This document shows, piece after piece, positions 18,991-26,865 of a stretch of 64,000 nucleotides of DNA (the first letter of the stretch is position 1; the number at the start of each line of letters is the position of its first letter). The notes below the pieces were generated by a model. It was not told where the DNA came from. It worked only from the letters and a program-made list of their open reading frames with translations, and ran no database searches. The stretch comes from Enterococcus sp. 9D6_DIV0238 (GTDB lineage Bacteria > Bacillota > Bacilli > Lactobacillales > Enterococcaceae): assembly GCF_002174455.2 (NCBI RefSeq), contig NZ_CP147246.1:1019501-1083500 (forward strand). Direction: 5' to 3'. A program made the position numbers and the translations under genes.

Positions 18991-20720
18991 TATTCTGTCC
19001 CCCTCATTTGATTCATTAATCGTACATAATAGCCATTTTTTTCTGTTAATTCAGTCAATGTTCCTGCTTCTACAAGCTGCCCTTTATCCATGACCAAAAT
19101 ATAATCCATTTCAGCCATCCAATGTAGACGGTGAGTAGCAAAGAATACCAAATGATCTTCCATCAACGGTAACATTCTTTCTTTTAATTCAACTTCTGTT
19201 TCAATATCTAAATGAGCTGTCGGCTCGTCAAACAGCAAAACACGGCGTTCCTGATCTAAAAAGGCTCTCGCTAAGGCGATTCTTTGTGCTTGACCGCCAC
19301 TTAAAACTCTGCCGCTTTCACCGATCATTGTATGAATACCCTGAGCCAAGCTCGAAACTAGTGCTTGCAGTCCAACTAATTCAATTGCGGCTGCAACTTG
19401 CTCATCCGAAGCATCCGGAGTATAAAAGCGGACATTGTTTGCCAGCGTATCCTGAAAAATATACGGTGTTTGAGGAATATAAACCACTTGTTTTTGCCAT
19501 TCTTTTTGCTGAAAATGAGGGAGTTTCTGTCCATCGATCTGAATTTCCGTTGTCGCCGTGTCAGGCTCTAAAAAACCACTTAAAACATTGATCAATGTTG
19601 ATTTGCCCGAACCACTAGCACCAATGATCCCAATTTTTTGATACCCTTTTGCACTAAAATTCAGGGCTTTTAAGGCTGGTTGAGGCGCTTCTTCATAGCT
19701 ATAAGTCAATTGTTCAACTGATAGCTCGCTTAACGCCGTCCAGTCCTCTAAGGACAAAGTATCTGTTTCTTCGACTTCTTTTAAATCCAACACTGCCTGG
19801 ATCGCTTGGAAAGAATTTTTTCCATCTAATGTTGCATGATAATCACTGGCAAAGTCACGGACAGGTAAAAAGAATTCCGGTGCTAAAATCAAGGTCGTCA
19901 AGGCAGGAAAAAGTAGAATACCGCCTTCCAACAAACTTAAACCTAAAAAAACCGCAACAACTGCAACGGACAATGTAGTGAAAAAGTCCAAAGCAAAGGT
20001 AGATAAAATGGCAATTTTAAGTGTACTCATTGTCGCACGTCTAAAACGCTCACTCGTATTGTAAATGCTGCCGGCGTATTTTTCACTCAACCCGAATAAT
20101 TTTAGTGTATCGATCCCTCTCAATGAGTCGATAAAATGATTCGACAACAATTGAAAGGCTTTATACTGTTTATCAGCTTTACTTTGTGCCGCATACCCTA
20201 AAATGATCATAAAAATAATAATCATTGGAAAAACGACCAGCAAAACCACTCCAGAACGAATGTCCAGAGTAAAAATAAAAATCAAGATCAACCAGGGAAT
20301 GATCATCATATTCATGATTTTCATCAAAATCAAATGAAGATAATTTTCTGCCTGACTGATTCCTTCAAGTGCCATCGTGACCATATTACCAGTCCCATTT
20401 TTTTGAACGACTGTTGGTCCTAAACGAAAGATTTTTTGCAGCAACTGTTCTCTCAATTCACGTGAACGATCATAGCTGAAATGATCCAGTTTTTTTTCTC
20501 GTACATAGGTTATAACATGTCTGCCCGTATAAAATAAAAAGAAAAGAAGGATCGCGGACAACTGATCATGAAGCTTGCCGCCTTCCCAAAGTCCAACAAC
20601 TGCTTTAGCTAAGTAAAATGCCTGCCCGATTATAAAGACTGCTTGCAGGAAAGAAAAACCTGCAAGCAAAATCATCGTCTGTTTAATTTTAGGCATCTTT
20701 AAGATGGCTTTATCGATCAT
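18990..20720 (-). CDS. cydD: thiol reductant ABC exporter, CydD-type subunit
   Basis: This 576-residue half-transporter has six membrane helices followed by an ATPase with Walker A GASGSGKST, signature LSGGQAQRIALARAF and Walker B RVLLFDEPTAHLD. It is the obligate partner of the following gene. It overlaps cydB by four bases (ATGA type) and shares one base with the next gene, so translation is coupled along the operon. In Bacillus-style naming this third gene would be cydC; I use the E. coli family names. Confidence 0.9.
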   Translation of the reverse strand: MIDKAILKMPKIKQTMILLAGFSFLQAVFIIGQAFYLAKAVVGLWEGGKLHDQLSAILLFFLFYTGRHVITYVREKKLDHFSYDRSRELREQLLQKIFRLGPTVVQKNGTGNMVTMALEGISQAENYLHLILMKIMNMMIIPWLILIFIFTLDIRSGVVLLVVFPMIIIFMIILGYAAQSKADKQYKAFQLLSNHFIDSLRGIDTLKLFGLSEKYAGSIYNTSERFRRATMSTLKIAILSTFALDFFTTLSVAVVAVFLGLSLLEGGILLFPALTTLILAPEFFLPVRDFASDYHATLDGKNSFQAIQAVLDLKEVEETDTLSLEDWTALSELSVEQLTYSYEEAPQPALKALNFSAKGYQKIGIIGASGSGKSTLINVLSGFLEPDTATTEIQIDGQKLPHFQQKEWQKQVVYIPQTPYIFQDTLANNVRFYTPDASDEQVAAAIELVGLQALVSSLAQGIHTMIGESGRVLSGGQAQRIALARAFLDQERRVLLFDEPTAHLDIETEVELKERMLPLMEDHLVFFATHRLHWMAEMDYILVMDKGQLVEAGTLTELTEKNGYYVRLMNQMRGTE

Positions 20721-21742
20721 CCTTCATACCCCAAAGCAGCGATTGCCGGATGTTTGATTCGTTTTCTAAAGATATAGTATGACCAAGCAGTATAAGCCAA
20801 TACAAATGGTAAAATCGTCAATGACAACCAAGTCATTGTTTTTAACGTATACGGGCTGCTTGATGCGTCTTTGATCAAGATATCGTAATAACCTTCACTG
20901 CCGATCATCACACGTGGGAATAAACCGCTAAACAATAAAGCAACCAACACAACAAGTGTTAATCCGCTGGCAATAAATGCTGCCATTTCTTTTTTCTTAA
21001 AGACACTTACATTCGCAACTACTGTCAAAATAACGATTGCTAGAACAAGTACTAGCGTCACAGCAAAATGATTGTCAAAGAAATCTGTTTTGAAGTACAA
21101 CAATGCTGCAAATACAACTAGTCCAACATATAGCACCCAGTAAAAGAATGAGGCATAATTACGTGCACGTTCTCTAACCGGTCCTTCTGTTTTCAAGGTA
21201 ATATAGTTTAATCCATGCAAGTAGCATAATAAGGTCAACGCAACACCACCGACTACAGAAAAGACATTGATATAGTCAGTAAAAGTTGCAGACATATTGC
21301 CATCGACATCTAAAGGCATTCCTTGGACTAAACTGATAAATAAAATCCCAAAGAAAAACGGTACTATGAAGCTTCCAATTGAAAGTGTCCAGTTCCACAT
21401 TCTACGTCGTTTCCCATCAGGCATCCGATGACGGAATTCAAATGACACGCCACGAATGATCAAACCAACTAAAATAATGAATAAAATCAAGTAAAAACCG
21501 CTAAATAGTGATGCATACCAGTATGGAAATGAGGCAAACATCGCTCCACCTGCTGTTAGTAACCAAACTTCATTACCATCCCAAACAGGTCCGATCGTTT
21601 GGATGATTTGTTCTTTTTCTTCTTCATCATGTGCTAATGTTTGAACGGACATTCCGACACCAAAGTCAAACCCTTCAAGAAAGAAGAAGCCTGAAAATAG
21701 AATACCGATCAATACAAACCATAGTAACTGCAACGTACTCAT
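20717..21742 (-). CDS. cydB: cytochrome bd quinol oxidase subunit II
   Basis: This 341-residue integral membrane subunit supports CydA in the bd-type oxidase that reduces oxygen with menaquinol. The N-terminal ILFSGFFFLEGFDFGVGM and the WDGNEVWLLTAGGAMFASFP segment are hallmarks of the family, with about eight or nine helices in total. It overlaps cydA and cydD by four bases each. Length is normal. Confidence 0.96.
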   Translation of the reverse strand: MSTLQLLWFVLIGILFSGFFFLEGFDFGVGMSVQTLAHDEEEKEQIIQTIGPVWDGNEVWLLTAGGAMFASFPYWYASLFSGFYLILFIILVGLIIRGVSFEFRHRMPDGKRRRMWNWTLSIGSFIVPFFFGILFISLVQGMPLDVDGNMSATFTDYINVFSVVGGVALTLLCYLHGLNYITLKTEGPVRERARNYASFFYWVLYVGLVVFAALLYFKTDFFDNHFAVTLVLVLAIVILTVVANVSVFKKKEMAAFIASGLTLVVLVALLFSGLFPRVMIGSEGYYDILIKDASSSPYTLKTMTWLSLTILPFVLAYTAWSYYIFRKRIKHPAIAALGYEG

Positions 21743-23154
21743 CCTTCAAAGACCTCCTTATCGAATGGATCTACTTCAGTCGCATTCGCTTGTGCTAATT
21801 TCTTTTCTTCATAATCAGGACCTTTTTTCAGTTCAACAGTGATCAAGTAAACCATCACAGAACCAAGACCTGCAAAAAGAATAAAGTAAATAATATTTGA
21901 AGTTAATAACGAAGCGACAGAAACGTTTGGTGAAACACTGTCTTCGATCGTGAACAATCCATAAACAGTCCAAGGATAACGGCCCAACTCTGTGATCAAC
22001 CAACCTGTCGTATTTGCTAAGAATGGTGCAAATGTACATAAAGCAACGATCCAAACCATCCAGCGTTTTTCATAAAGCGATGGTTTTTTCTTGCGGGTAA
22101 AGAAAAGCCCTAATGCTGAAACCAAAAGCATCAATACACCGAAACCGGCCATTACTCTAAAGCTCCAAAATAGTGTATTGACTGGCGGGAAGTAATCTCT
22201 ATCGCCATATTTTTCAATTAAATCTTTGTTCGCTGTTTCCATTCCATCAACAGAACCAGACAGACTATTATAAGATAAAATACTTAACACATATGGAATT
22301 TGGATTCCGAATACTTGTTTATGCTCTGCTTCGTCAGCCCAAGCAATCAACGTCCAGGCCGCAGGATCTCCAGAATCTTCATATGCACCTTCCATTGCTG
22401 CAAATTTCATTGGCTGTCCTTCGATCAAAGCTTTCATTTGTAAGTCCCCAGCTAATAATACGCCTAAAGACCCAAACAATGCGATCCACATACCGATACG
22501 CATAGATACTTTGTGGAAGCTGACATCACGTTTTTTCAAGATTTGGAATGCTGCTAAACCGGCAACGATCATTCCGCCCATTACGACAGCACCAGCCAAT
22601 ACGTGGCTAAATTCATACCAAACTTTTGGATTGGCGATCACCGCACCAAAATCGATCAATTCTGCCCGGCCATTGTTCAGCGTATATCCCACTGGATGCT
22701 GCATGAAACTATTTGCCGCTAAGATCCAGAATGCTGACATCATTGACCCAAATACAACCAACCAAATAAATGTCAAATGTAGTTTTGGATTTACTTTATC
22801 CCAAGTAAAGATCCACAATCCTAAGAATGTTGATTCTAAAAAGAATGCAAGCAGTGCTTCGATCGCTAAAGGAGCGCCAAAAATATCTCCTACAAATCGT
22901 GAATAATCAGACCAGTTCATACCAAACTGGAACTCTTGAATAATACCTGTGACCACACCTACTGCAAAACTCAATAGAAAAATGTTGCCCCAAAACTTCG
23001 CCATTTTACGATAACGCTCATCTTTTTTCACTACATACATCGTTTCCATCACTGCAACAACAAGTGCTAATCCTATCGAAAACGGCACGAAGAAAAAGTG
23101 AAAGACTGTGGTCATCGCAAATTGGAACCTAGCTAATGATACAATATCAAACAT
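21739..23154 (-). CDS. cydA: cytochrome bd quinol oxidase subunit I
   Basis: This 471-residue heme-carrying subunit has the quinol site and hemes b558, b595 and d. The N-terminal His lies in VFHFFFVPFSIGL (close to residue 18) and the second axial His in WYEFSHVLAGAVV. The signature GRYPWTVYG corresponds to the GRQPW motif of the quinol (Q) loop. The protein is about 50 residues shorter than the E. coli one, as expected for Gram-positive CydA with a short Q loop. A TTG at 23157 is in frame, but AAGGGGG is spaced for the ATG at 23154. Enterococci do not make heme, so activity would depend on supplied heme. Confidence 0.96.
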   Translation of the reverse strand: MFDIVSLARFQFAMTTVFHFFFVPFSIGLALVVAVMETMYVVKKDERYRKMAKFWGNIFLLSFAVGVVTGIIQEFQFGMNWSDYSRFVGDIFGAPLAIEALLAFFLESTFLGLWIFTWDKVNPKLHLTFIWLVVFGSMMSAFWILAANSFMQHPVGYTLNNGRAELIDFGAVIANPKVWYEFSHVLAGAVVMGGMIVAGLAAFQILKKRDVSFHKVSMRIGMWIALFGSLGVLLAGDLQMKALIEGQPMKFAAMEGAYEDSGDPAAWTLIAWADEAEHKQVFGIQIPYVLSILSYNSLSGSVDGMETANKDLIEKYGDRDYFPPVNTLFWSFRVMAGFGVLMLLVSALGLFFTRKKKPSLYEKRWMVWIVALCTFAPFLANTTGWLITELGRYPWTVYGLFTIEDSVSPNVSVASLLTSNIIYFILFAGLGSVMVYLITVELKKGPDYEEKKLAQANATEVDPFDKEVFEG

Positions 23155-23336
23155 CAATAATCCCCCTTGTTTTTACTGTCCACACACAAAGAAAGAAGCC
23201 GATTCTACTCGAACGAAGAGTCATTTGTACAGTTGGTTGGTTCTGCAAAATGAGATTCAGACCGCGAATAAAATAAACTTACTTATTACTAAATGTGAAA
23301 ACTGTTTTTATTAAATTTAGAATGATTCCAATTTAG

Positions 23337-23364
23337 AGTATACTCTTTTATTTAGAAAATTCAA
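23337..23364 (-). promoter_or_regulatory. cydA: promoter of the cydABCD operon with long leader
   Basis: On the minus strand TTGAAT (23359-23364) and TATACT (23337-23342) are 16 bases apart. The predicted start lies near 23330, leaving a leader of about 175 bases before cydA. I see no convincing Rex or T-box element in it; TGTGAAAACTGTTTTTAT at about 23294 resembles only one half of a Rex site. The 23365-23543 stretch upstream holds no credible gene. Confidence 0.6.
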
Positions 23365-23543
23365 ATGTTTCCGTTCATTTCTCATCAAAAGATGTATACT
23401 TTTCTTGAAAAAATCAGAAAACGAATGAAACTTCTCATAATCGGAAAAAATATCGTGCTAAAAATGACGATTTCGACCGATAAAAAAACGAATTCAGCTG
23501 AGCTGACTGTCAAAATTATTCTCGTCTATCTTAAGATTCCTTC

Positions 23544-23831
23544 TCATTCCTGCTTTGGATAATCCATGTACTTATATACTTTTTTTATTTTATCTTGCTT
23601 TATTTTAGTGATTTTTTCCTCTGAGAAACACTTGATCGCTCCTTGCTTTTCCAGCTCTTCGATCATTGCAGTCAGCTGGTAAAATTCAGTCAACATTTGC
23701 TCTTCGTTCGATTCATCCACTCTAGAAGGATGGTGGTCTTTAAAACCAAAACGAATTGCTTTTGATAACGCTTGTTGAACTTCGGCACATTCTTCCATTG
23801 CAACTAAAGCTAAGTACTCATTTTTTTTCAT
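23544..23831 (-). CDS. small MazG-like (all-alpha NTP pyrophosphatase superfamily) protein
   Basis: This 95-residue helical protein begins MKKNEYLALVAMEECAEVQQALSK. The EECAEVQ pattern, followed later by EEQMLTEFYQLTAMIEEL, resembles the EExxE...E/D metal-binding helices of the all-alpha NTP-PPase superfamily. It starts behind an excellent AAGAGGTGA site. The remains of a frameshifted gene end just before that site, so the two may once have formed an operon. Superfamily membership is moderately supported and the substrate is unknown. Confidence 0.65.
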   Translation of the reverse strand: MKKNEYLALVAMEECAEVQQALSKAIRFGFKDHHPSRVDESNEEQMLTEFYQLTAMIEELEKQGAIKCFSEEKITKIKQDKIKKVYKYMDYPKQE

Positions 23832-23846
23832 CTGCTCACCTCTTTC

Positions 23847-24069
23847 TTAAGTCTTGTTTCGAAAATGGTCTTGATACATCTGAACAGCTTCTTCTTTTAA
23901 CACACCACTCACCACTTGTGGACGATTTGGGCTCTTTAAAAAAGTTTTTCACTACCGATCATGATATTAAAACCTGCTATCGTCGCCAACTCATCATGAG
24001 AGAAACGATATAACATCCGACCTAAACGACTCCAAACGTAACTTTTTCTACCCAACCAAAGTATAACAT
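23847..24069 (-). pseudogene. probable frameshifted remnant of a small gene
   Basis: Three protein-like stretches follow one another on the minus strand in different frames. First MLYFGWVEKVTFGVV (from 24069, then TAG), next RFSHDELATIAGFNIMIGSE (to a TAA near 23936), and last SPNRPQVVSGVLKEEAVQMY ending at TAA 23847-23849. The last frame stops directly in front of the ribosome binding site of the MazG-like gene. I do not recognise the family. Two frame changes in about 220 bases, one in a T6 run, suggest a decayed gene; sequence error or a chance pattern cannot be excluded. Confidence 0.4.
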
Positions 24070-24080
24070 GTCTAACAAAA

Positions 24081-24300
24081 AAAGTGTGAAACAAAACGAA
24101 AAATCCGCTTTGTTTCACACTTTAAAATCAATAAACACTGGAAGCAGAGGCACTAATACATTGTGCTTCGATCAGCTCAGCTAACACATACAGTTTCACT
24201 GCTGTTCAAGGAACAAAGTAAAGCCAATAAAATTCTAAGTGCTGAAGTGGCAAGAGTTAAAAGCTTCTGTCCCAACCTCTTCAAACTGATTACTGCAATT
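24081..24300 (-). repeat. intergenic S-T repeat copy after the FMN reductase gene
   Basis: Read on the minus strand after the stop at 24324: GAGGTTGGGACAGAAGC (about 24275-24291), a long insert with TAGCTGAGCTGATCGAAGC, then CTGCTTCCAGTGTTTATTG (24129-24147), then a perfect 15-bp terminator hairpin AAAGTGTGAAACAAA / TTTGTTTCACACTTT (24081-24123) with a T-run. It is a long-insert member of the family, in gene-S-T order. Confidence 0.7.
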
Positions 24301-24323
24301 TCTAGGGTGCAGAGAATCATTCC

Positions 24324-24869
24324 CTAAGCAAACTTAGCAGCAAATTCACTGAATTGTTTACCCACACTTGCCAAGAAATCTTTTGTGCCCTCATTGTTAG
24401 GTTCAAGATTTTCATCAAATAATTTATCAGATTGACCGATGTACACTTCTGGTTGTTGCATTGTCGGCATATCTAAGAAAACTAATGATTGACGTAAAAC
24501 GTGGTTAGCTAACACTCCAGAAATTCCTGAAATCGATTGTGATGCTACTAACGCTGGTTTACCACCCCAAACGCTTTGACCCCAAGGTCTTGAAGCAACA
24601 TCCAGTGCATTTTTCAATGCTGCTGTAATACTTCTATTGTGTTCTGGTGTTACAAAGATAAATGCATCTTGAGCCGCTACAGCATTTCTAAATGTTGTAT
24701 ATGCTTCTGGAGAATTTTCATCATAATCTTGGTTGTATAATGGTAAATCTTTGATGTTCAAAAATGTTACTTCTGCATCTGCGGGAAGTCCTTTCACAAT
24801 CGCTTTAGCCACTGCTTCTGAGTATGAATTCTTTCTAGTTGATCCTACAATTACACCATATTTTGTCAT
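24324..24869 (-). CDS. NADPH-dependent FMN reductase family protein
   Basis: This 181-residue flavodoxin-fold oxidoreductase begins MTKYGVIVGSTRKNSYSE, and the GSTRKNS loop binds FMN phosphate. FVTPEHNRSITAALKNALD is the family's flavin/nicotinamide contact. Such enzymes reduce quinones, azo dyes or chromate with NAD(P)H. The frame is open to 24938, but GGAGGA at about 24876-24881 and the family start favour ATG at 24869. The promoter overlaps an ACTTACT-N3-AGTAAGT palindrome, so induction by electrophile or redox stress is likely (inference). Confidence 0.88.
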   Translation of the reverse strand: MTKYGVIVGSTRKNSYSEAVAKAIVKGLPADAEVTFLNIKDLPLYNQDYDENSPEAYTTFRNAVAAQDAFIFVTPEHNRSITAALKNALDVASRPWGQSVWGGKPALVASQSISGISGVLANHVLRQSLVFLDMPTMQQPEVYIGQSDKLFDENLEPNNEGTKDFLASVGKQFSEFAAKFA

Positions 24870-24887
24870 AAGTCTATTCCTCCAAAC

Positions 24888-24938
24888 ACTTACTAAAAGT
24901 AAGTTTATTTTATATACAGAGTATACCCCCAGTTTCAA
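24888..24938 (-). promoter_or_regulatory. promoter with HxlR/YodB-type palindromic operator
   Basis: On the minus strand TTGAAA (24933-24938), 16 bases, TATATA (24911-24916). Immediately downstream, over the likely start site, lies the palindrome ACTTACT-AAA-AGTAAGT (24888-24904). The same core occurs at the DsbA-family gene promoter (37240-37260). The motif resembles sites of HxlR-family quinone/redox sensors as I remember them. No such regulator gene is in the window. Confidence 0.65.
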
Positions 24939-25092
24939 AAAAATTCAAGCATAAAAATTTAAATAACGAAATTATTTTTAACTTTTAGATCAAACATACT
25001 CATTAGCAGTTTAAATAGCGTATGATCATCTATATAAATAACAATAGTTATCTTTCGATTTATATTTTTATCCATTTACTTAAGAAAAAAAA

Positions 25093-25128
25093 GACAACAA
25101 ACATCCATTTTTGAATATCTGTTGTCTA
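25093..25128 (-). terminator. terminator of the racemase gene
   Basis: Stem AGACAACA / TGTTGTCT with an AT-rich loop just after the stop of the racemase gene. On the minus strand it is followed by TTTTTTTTCTT. Confidence 0.75.
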
Positions 25129-25144
25129 TTCTATTACCTACCAT

Positions 25145-25837
25145 TTAATCAGCTAAGGAATAAAGAGCCGCACTTTCAGCATGGATCTTTGTAGTATCGA
25201 ATAGCTTGACCTTGGTATCTTCTTGCTTGATCAGCAAGCCTATCTCTGTGCAGCCTAAAATAACTCCTTGGGCCCCTTGCTCTGCTAACTGATCGATGAT
25301 CGTCACATAACGTTCTTTAGATTCTTTTCTGATTTTTCCTAAGCATAATTCTTCATAAATCACTTGATTAACAAATTCAACATCATCCTTAGTAGGAATC
25401 ATGACTTCTATCCCATGTTCGATCAATTTTTCCTTATAGAAATCCTGTGTCATCGTATATTTAGTTCCCAATAAAGCAATCTTGCTGATTTTATCCCTTT
25501 CGATCACTTTTCTTGTTTCCTCTGCAATATGTAAAAGCGGGATCGAAATGACTTGTTCGATCATTGGGGCAACTTTATGCATTGTATTCGTACAAATGAC
25601 GATACAATCTGCACCGGCATTTTCCAGCCTTTTAGCTTCACGAGCCAAAAGATTTCCACTTTTCTGCCAATCTCCTATCGCCTGAAGATGCTCGATCTCC
25701 GCAAAATCTACACTAGATATCAGACACTTTGCTGAATGCAGTCCACCTAATTTTTTTGAGATGATTTGATTGATTGCTTCATAATAGCTGACCGTACTCT
25801 CCCAGCTCATTCCACCTAATAAACCAATGATTTTCAT
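25145..25837 (-). CDS. aspartate/glutamate racemase family protein
   Basis: This 230-residue enzyme begins MKIIGLLGGMSWESTVSYYE, the classic Asp/Glu racemase start. The two catalytic cysteines lie in VICTNTMHK (first half) and GVILGCTEIGLLI (second half), so the cofactor-independent two-base mechanism should be intact. Close relatives are RacD-like aspartate racemases and YgeA-type broad-range racemases; I cannot separate these by eye. It is followed by its own terminator and preceded by a broken VOC gene 26 bases upstream in the same direction. Confidence 0.88.
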   Translation of the reverse strand: MKIIGLLGGMSWESTVSYYEAINQIISKKLGGLHSAKCLISSVDFAEIEHLQAIGDWQKSGNLLAREAKRLENAGADCIVICTNTMHKVAPMIEQVISIPLLHIAEETRKVIERDKISKIALLGTKYTMTQDFYKEKLIEHGIEVMIPTKDDVEFVNQVIYEELCLGKIRKESKERYVTIIDQLAEQGAQGVILGCTEIGLLIKQEDTKVKLFDTTKIHAESAALYSLAD

Positions 25838-25862
25838 TCTCTATTCTCCATTCTTTTTAGAA

Positions 25863-26285
25863 TCAATCGATACTTCCATTCATTGGATGATCTTCATTAA
25901 ATTGAACTAAGTCCCATAAATTGCCATATAAATCCTTGAATACTGCTACAGTTCCATAATCTGCTTGCTTAGGTTCTCGAACAAATTCGATCCCTTTTTC
26001 AAGCACCTTTTGATAATCTCTTAAAAAATCATCCGTACCTAAAAATAGAAAAACTCTACCACCTGACTGATTTCCGATAAACTCCTTTTGAATCGGCTTT
26101 GAGGCTTTTGCTAATAAAATAGTCGTCCCTCTTGAGCCTTTTGGTGACACAACGACCCATCTTTTGTCTTGTTTGGGCTAGTAGGTATCTTCGATTAAAA
26201 TAAAATCTAGCTGCTTTGTATAAAAATCGATCGCTGCATCATAATCCTCGACAACTAATGCAATATGTACAATCGCTTGTTTCAT
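25863..26285 (-). pseudogene. VOC-family (glyoxalase-like) gene with in-frame amber stop
   Basis: From ATG 26285 the frame reads MKQAIVHIALVVEDYDAAID through EDTY, then TAG (26178-26180, codon 36), then PKQDKRWVVVSPKGSRG and on to the normal end EDHPMNGSID. Without the stop it would be a complete 140-residue vicinal-oxygen-chelate protein with the usual LYGNLWDLVQF terminus. Homologues as I recall them have EDTYQPEQDKRW, so a CAG-to-TAG change at Gln36 explains the break. A re-start at GTG 26150 would lack the first metal-binding strand. A recent nonsense mutation or a sequencing error are both possible. Confidence 0.75.
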
Positions 26286-26324
26286 TTTTCTACTCTAATC
26301 TACTCTTTTGAGTCTAGCTGTTTA

Positions 26325-26642
26325 TTAATCACCTAGCAAAAAAATCAAAAATAGACACCCAGCAAGCATTAGCGCAACTAATAAAAAATTCACTAATTGT
26401 TGTTTTGTTCCACCGACATAATCTGGTGATTCATGTTTATAGGTTGGGTTAACACTTTTGATATTGTAATCTAAGGTACTTCTAGAAAAAACATCCGATG
26501 GCAGCATGAACCAGAGCATGACTGCATATACACCACCTATGATATATAATGCGTGAAGCTTTATAAAAAAACTAATAATAAAACCAATCAACACTGGTAT
26601 CGCTATCAACAAAAAAGAAAACAATACTCTTTTCCTATTCAT
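26325..26642 (-). CDS. small membrane protein with three hydrophobic segments
   Basis: A 105-residue protein of unknown function. Hydrophobic segments lie at about residues 6-26, 28-46 and 82-103, with a polar loop holding SVNPTYKHESPDYVGGTKQQ between the second and third. An upstream in-frame ATG at 26660 overlaps the AAAAGGGG ribosome binding site, which serves the ATG at 26642. It is monocistronic with no neighbours that suggest a role. A domain-of-unknown-function assignment would need a profile search. Confidence 0.65.
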   Translation of the reverse strand: MNRKRVLFSFLLIAIPVLIGFIISFFIKLHALYIIGGVYAVMLWFMLPSDVFSRSTLDYNIKSVNPTYKHESPDYVGGTKQQLVNFLLVALMLAGCLFLIFLLGD

Positions 26643-26865
26643 AAAAAAACCCCTTTTCATTTATGACATTCTTTCTCAACATTTTAAATCCTTTTAATAA
26701 TCTATTATATCATTAAATTTTTCTTCACGTAATATTCGTTTTCTCTAATTTATAGCTATTACCGTAACAAACTGATTTTTGTATTTTACTTCTAACTTAT
26801 CCTAGTTAAAAAAAACAAAATAAATTATAATTATGATATATAAAAAAAAGGATGGTTATTAAAAA

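Noticed and set aside
22511..22906. 131-residue plus-strand frame inside cydA
   Set aside because: Antisense shadow; cydA heme and quinol motifs occupy the other strand.
23280..23312. Possible Rex operator before cydA
   Set aside because: Only a TGTGAAA half site is present; the second half (TTCACAA) is missing.
23365..23562. 65-residue plus-strand frame upstream of cydA
   Set aside because: No ribosome binding site, Lys/Ile-rich low-complexity product, and it overlaps the end of the MazG-like gene in antisense.
23936..23960. Programmed -1 frameshift at the T6 run of the broken small gene
   Set aside because: The slippery heptamer is not canonical, no stimulatory structure is evident, and an extra frame change upstream is needed.
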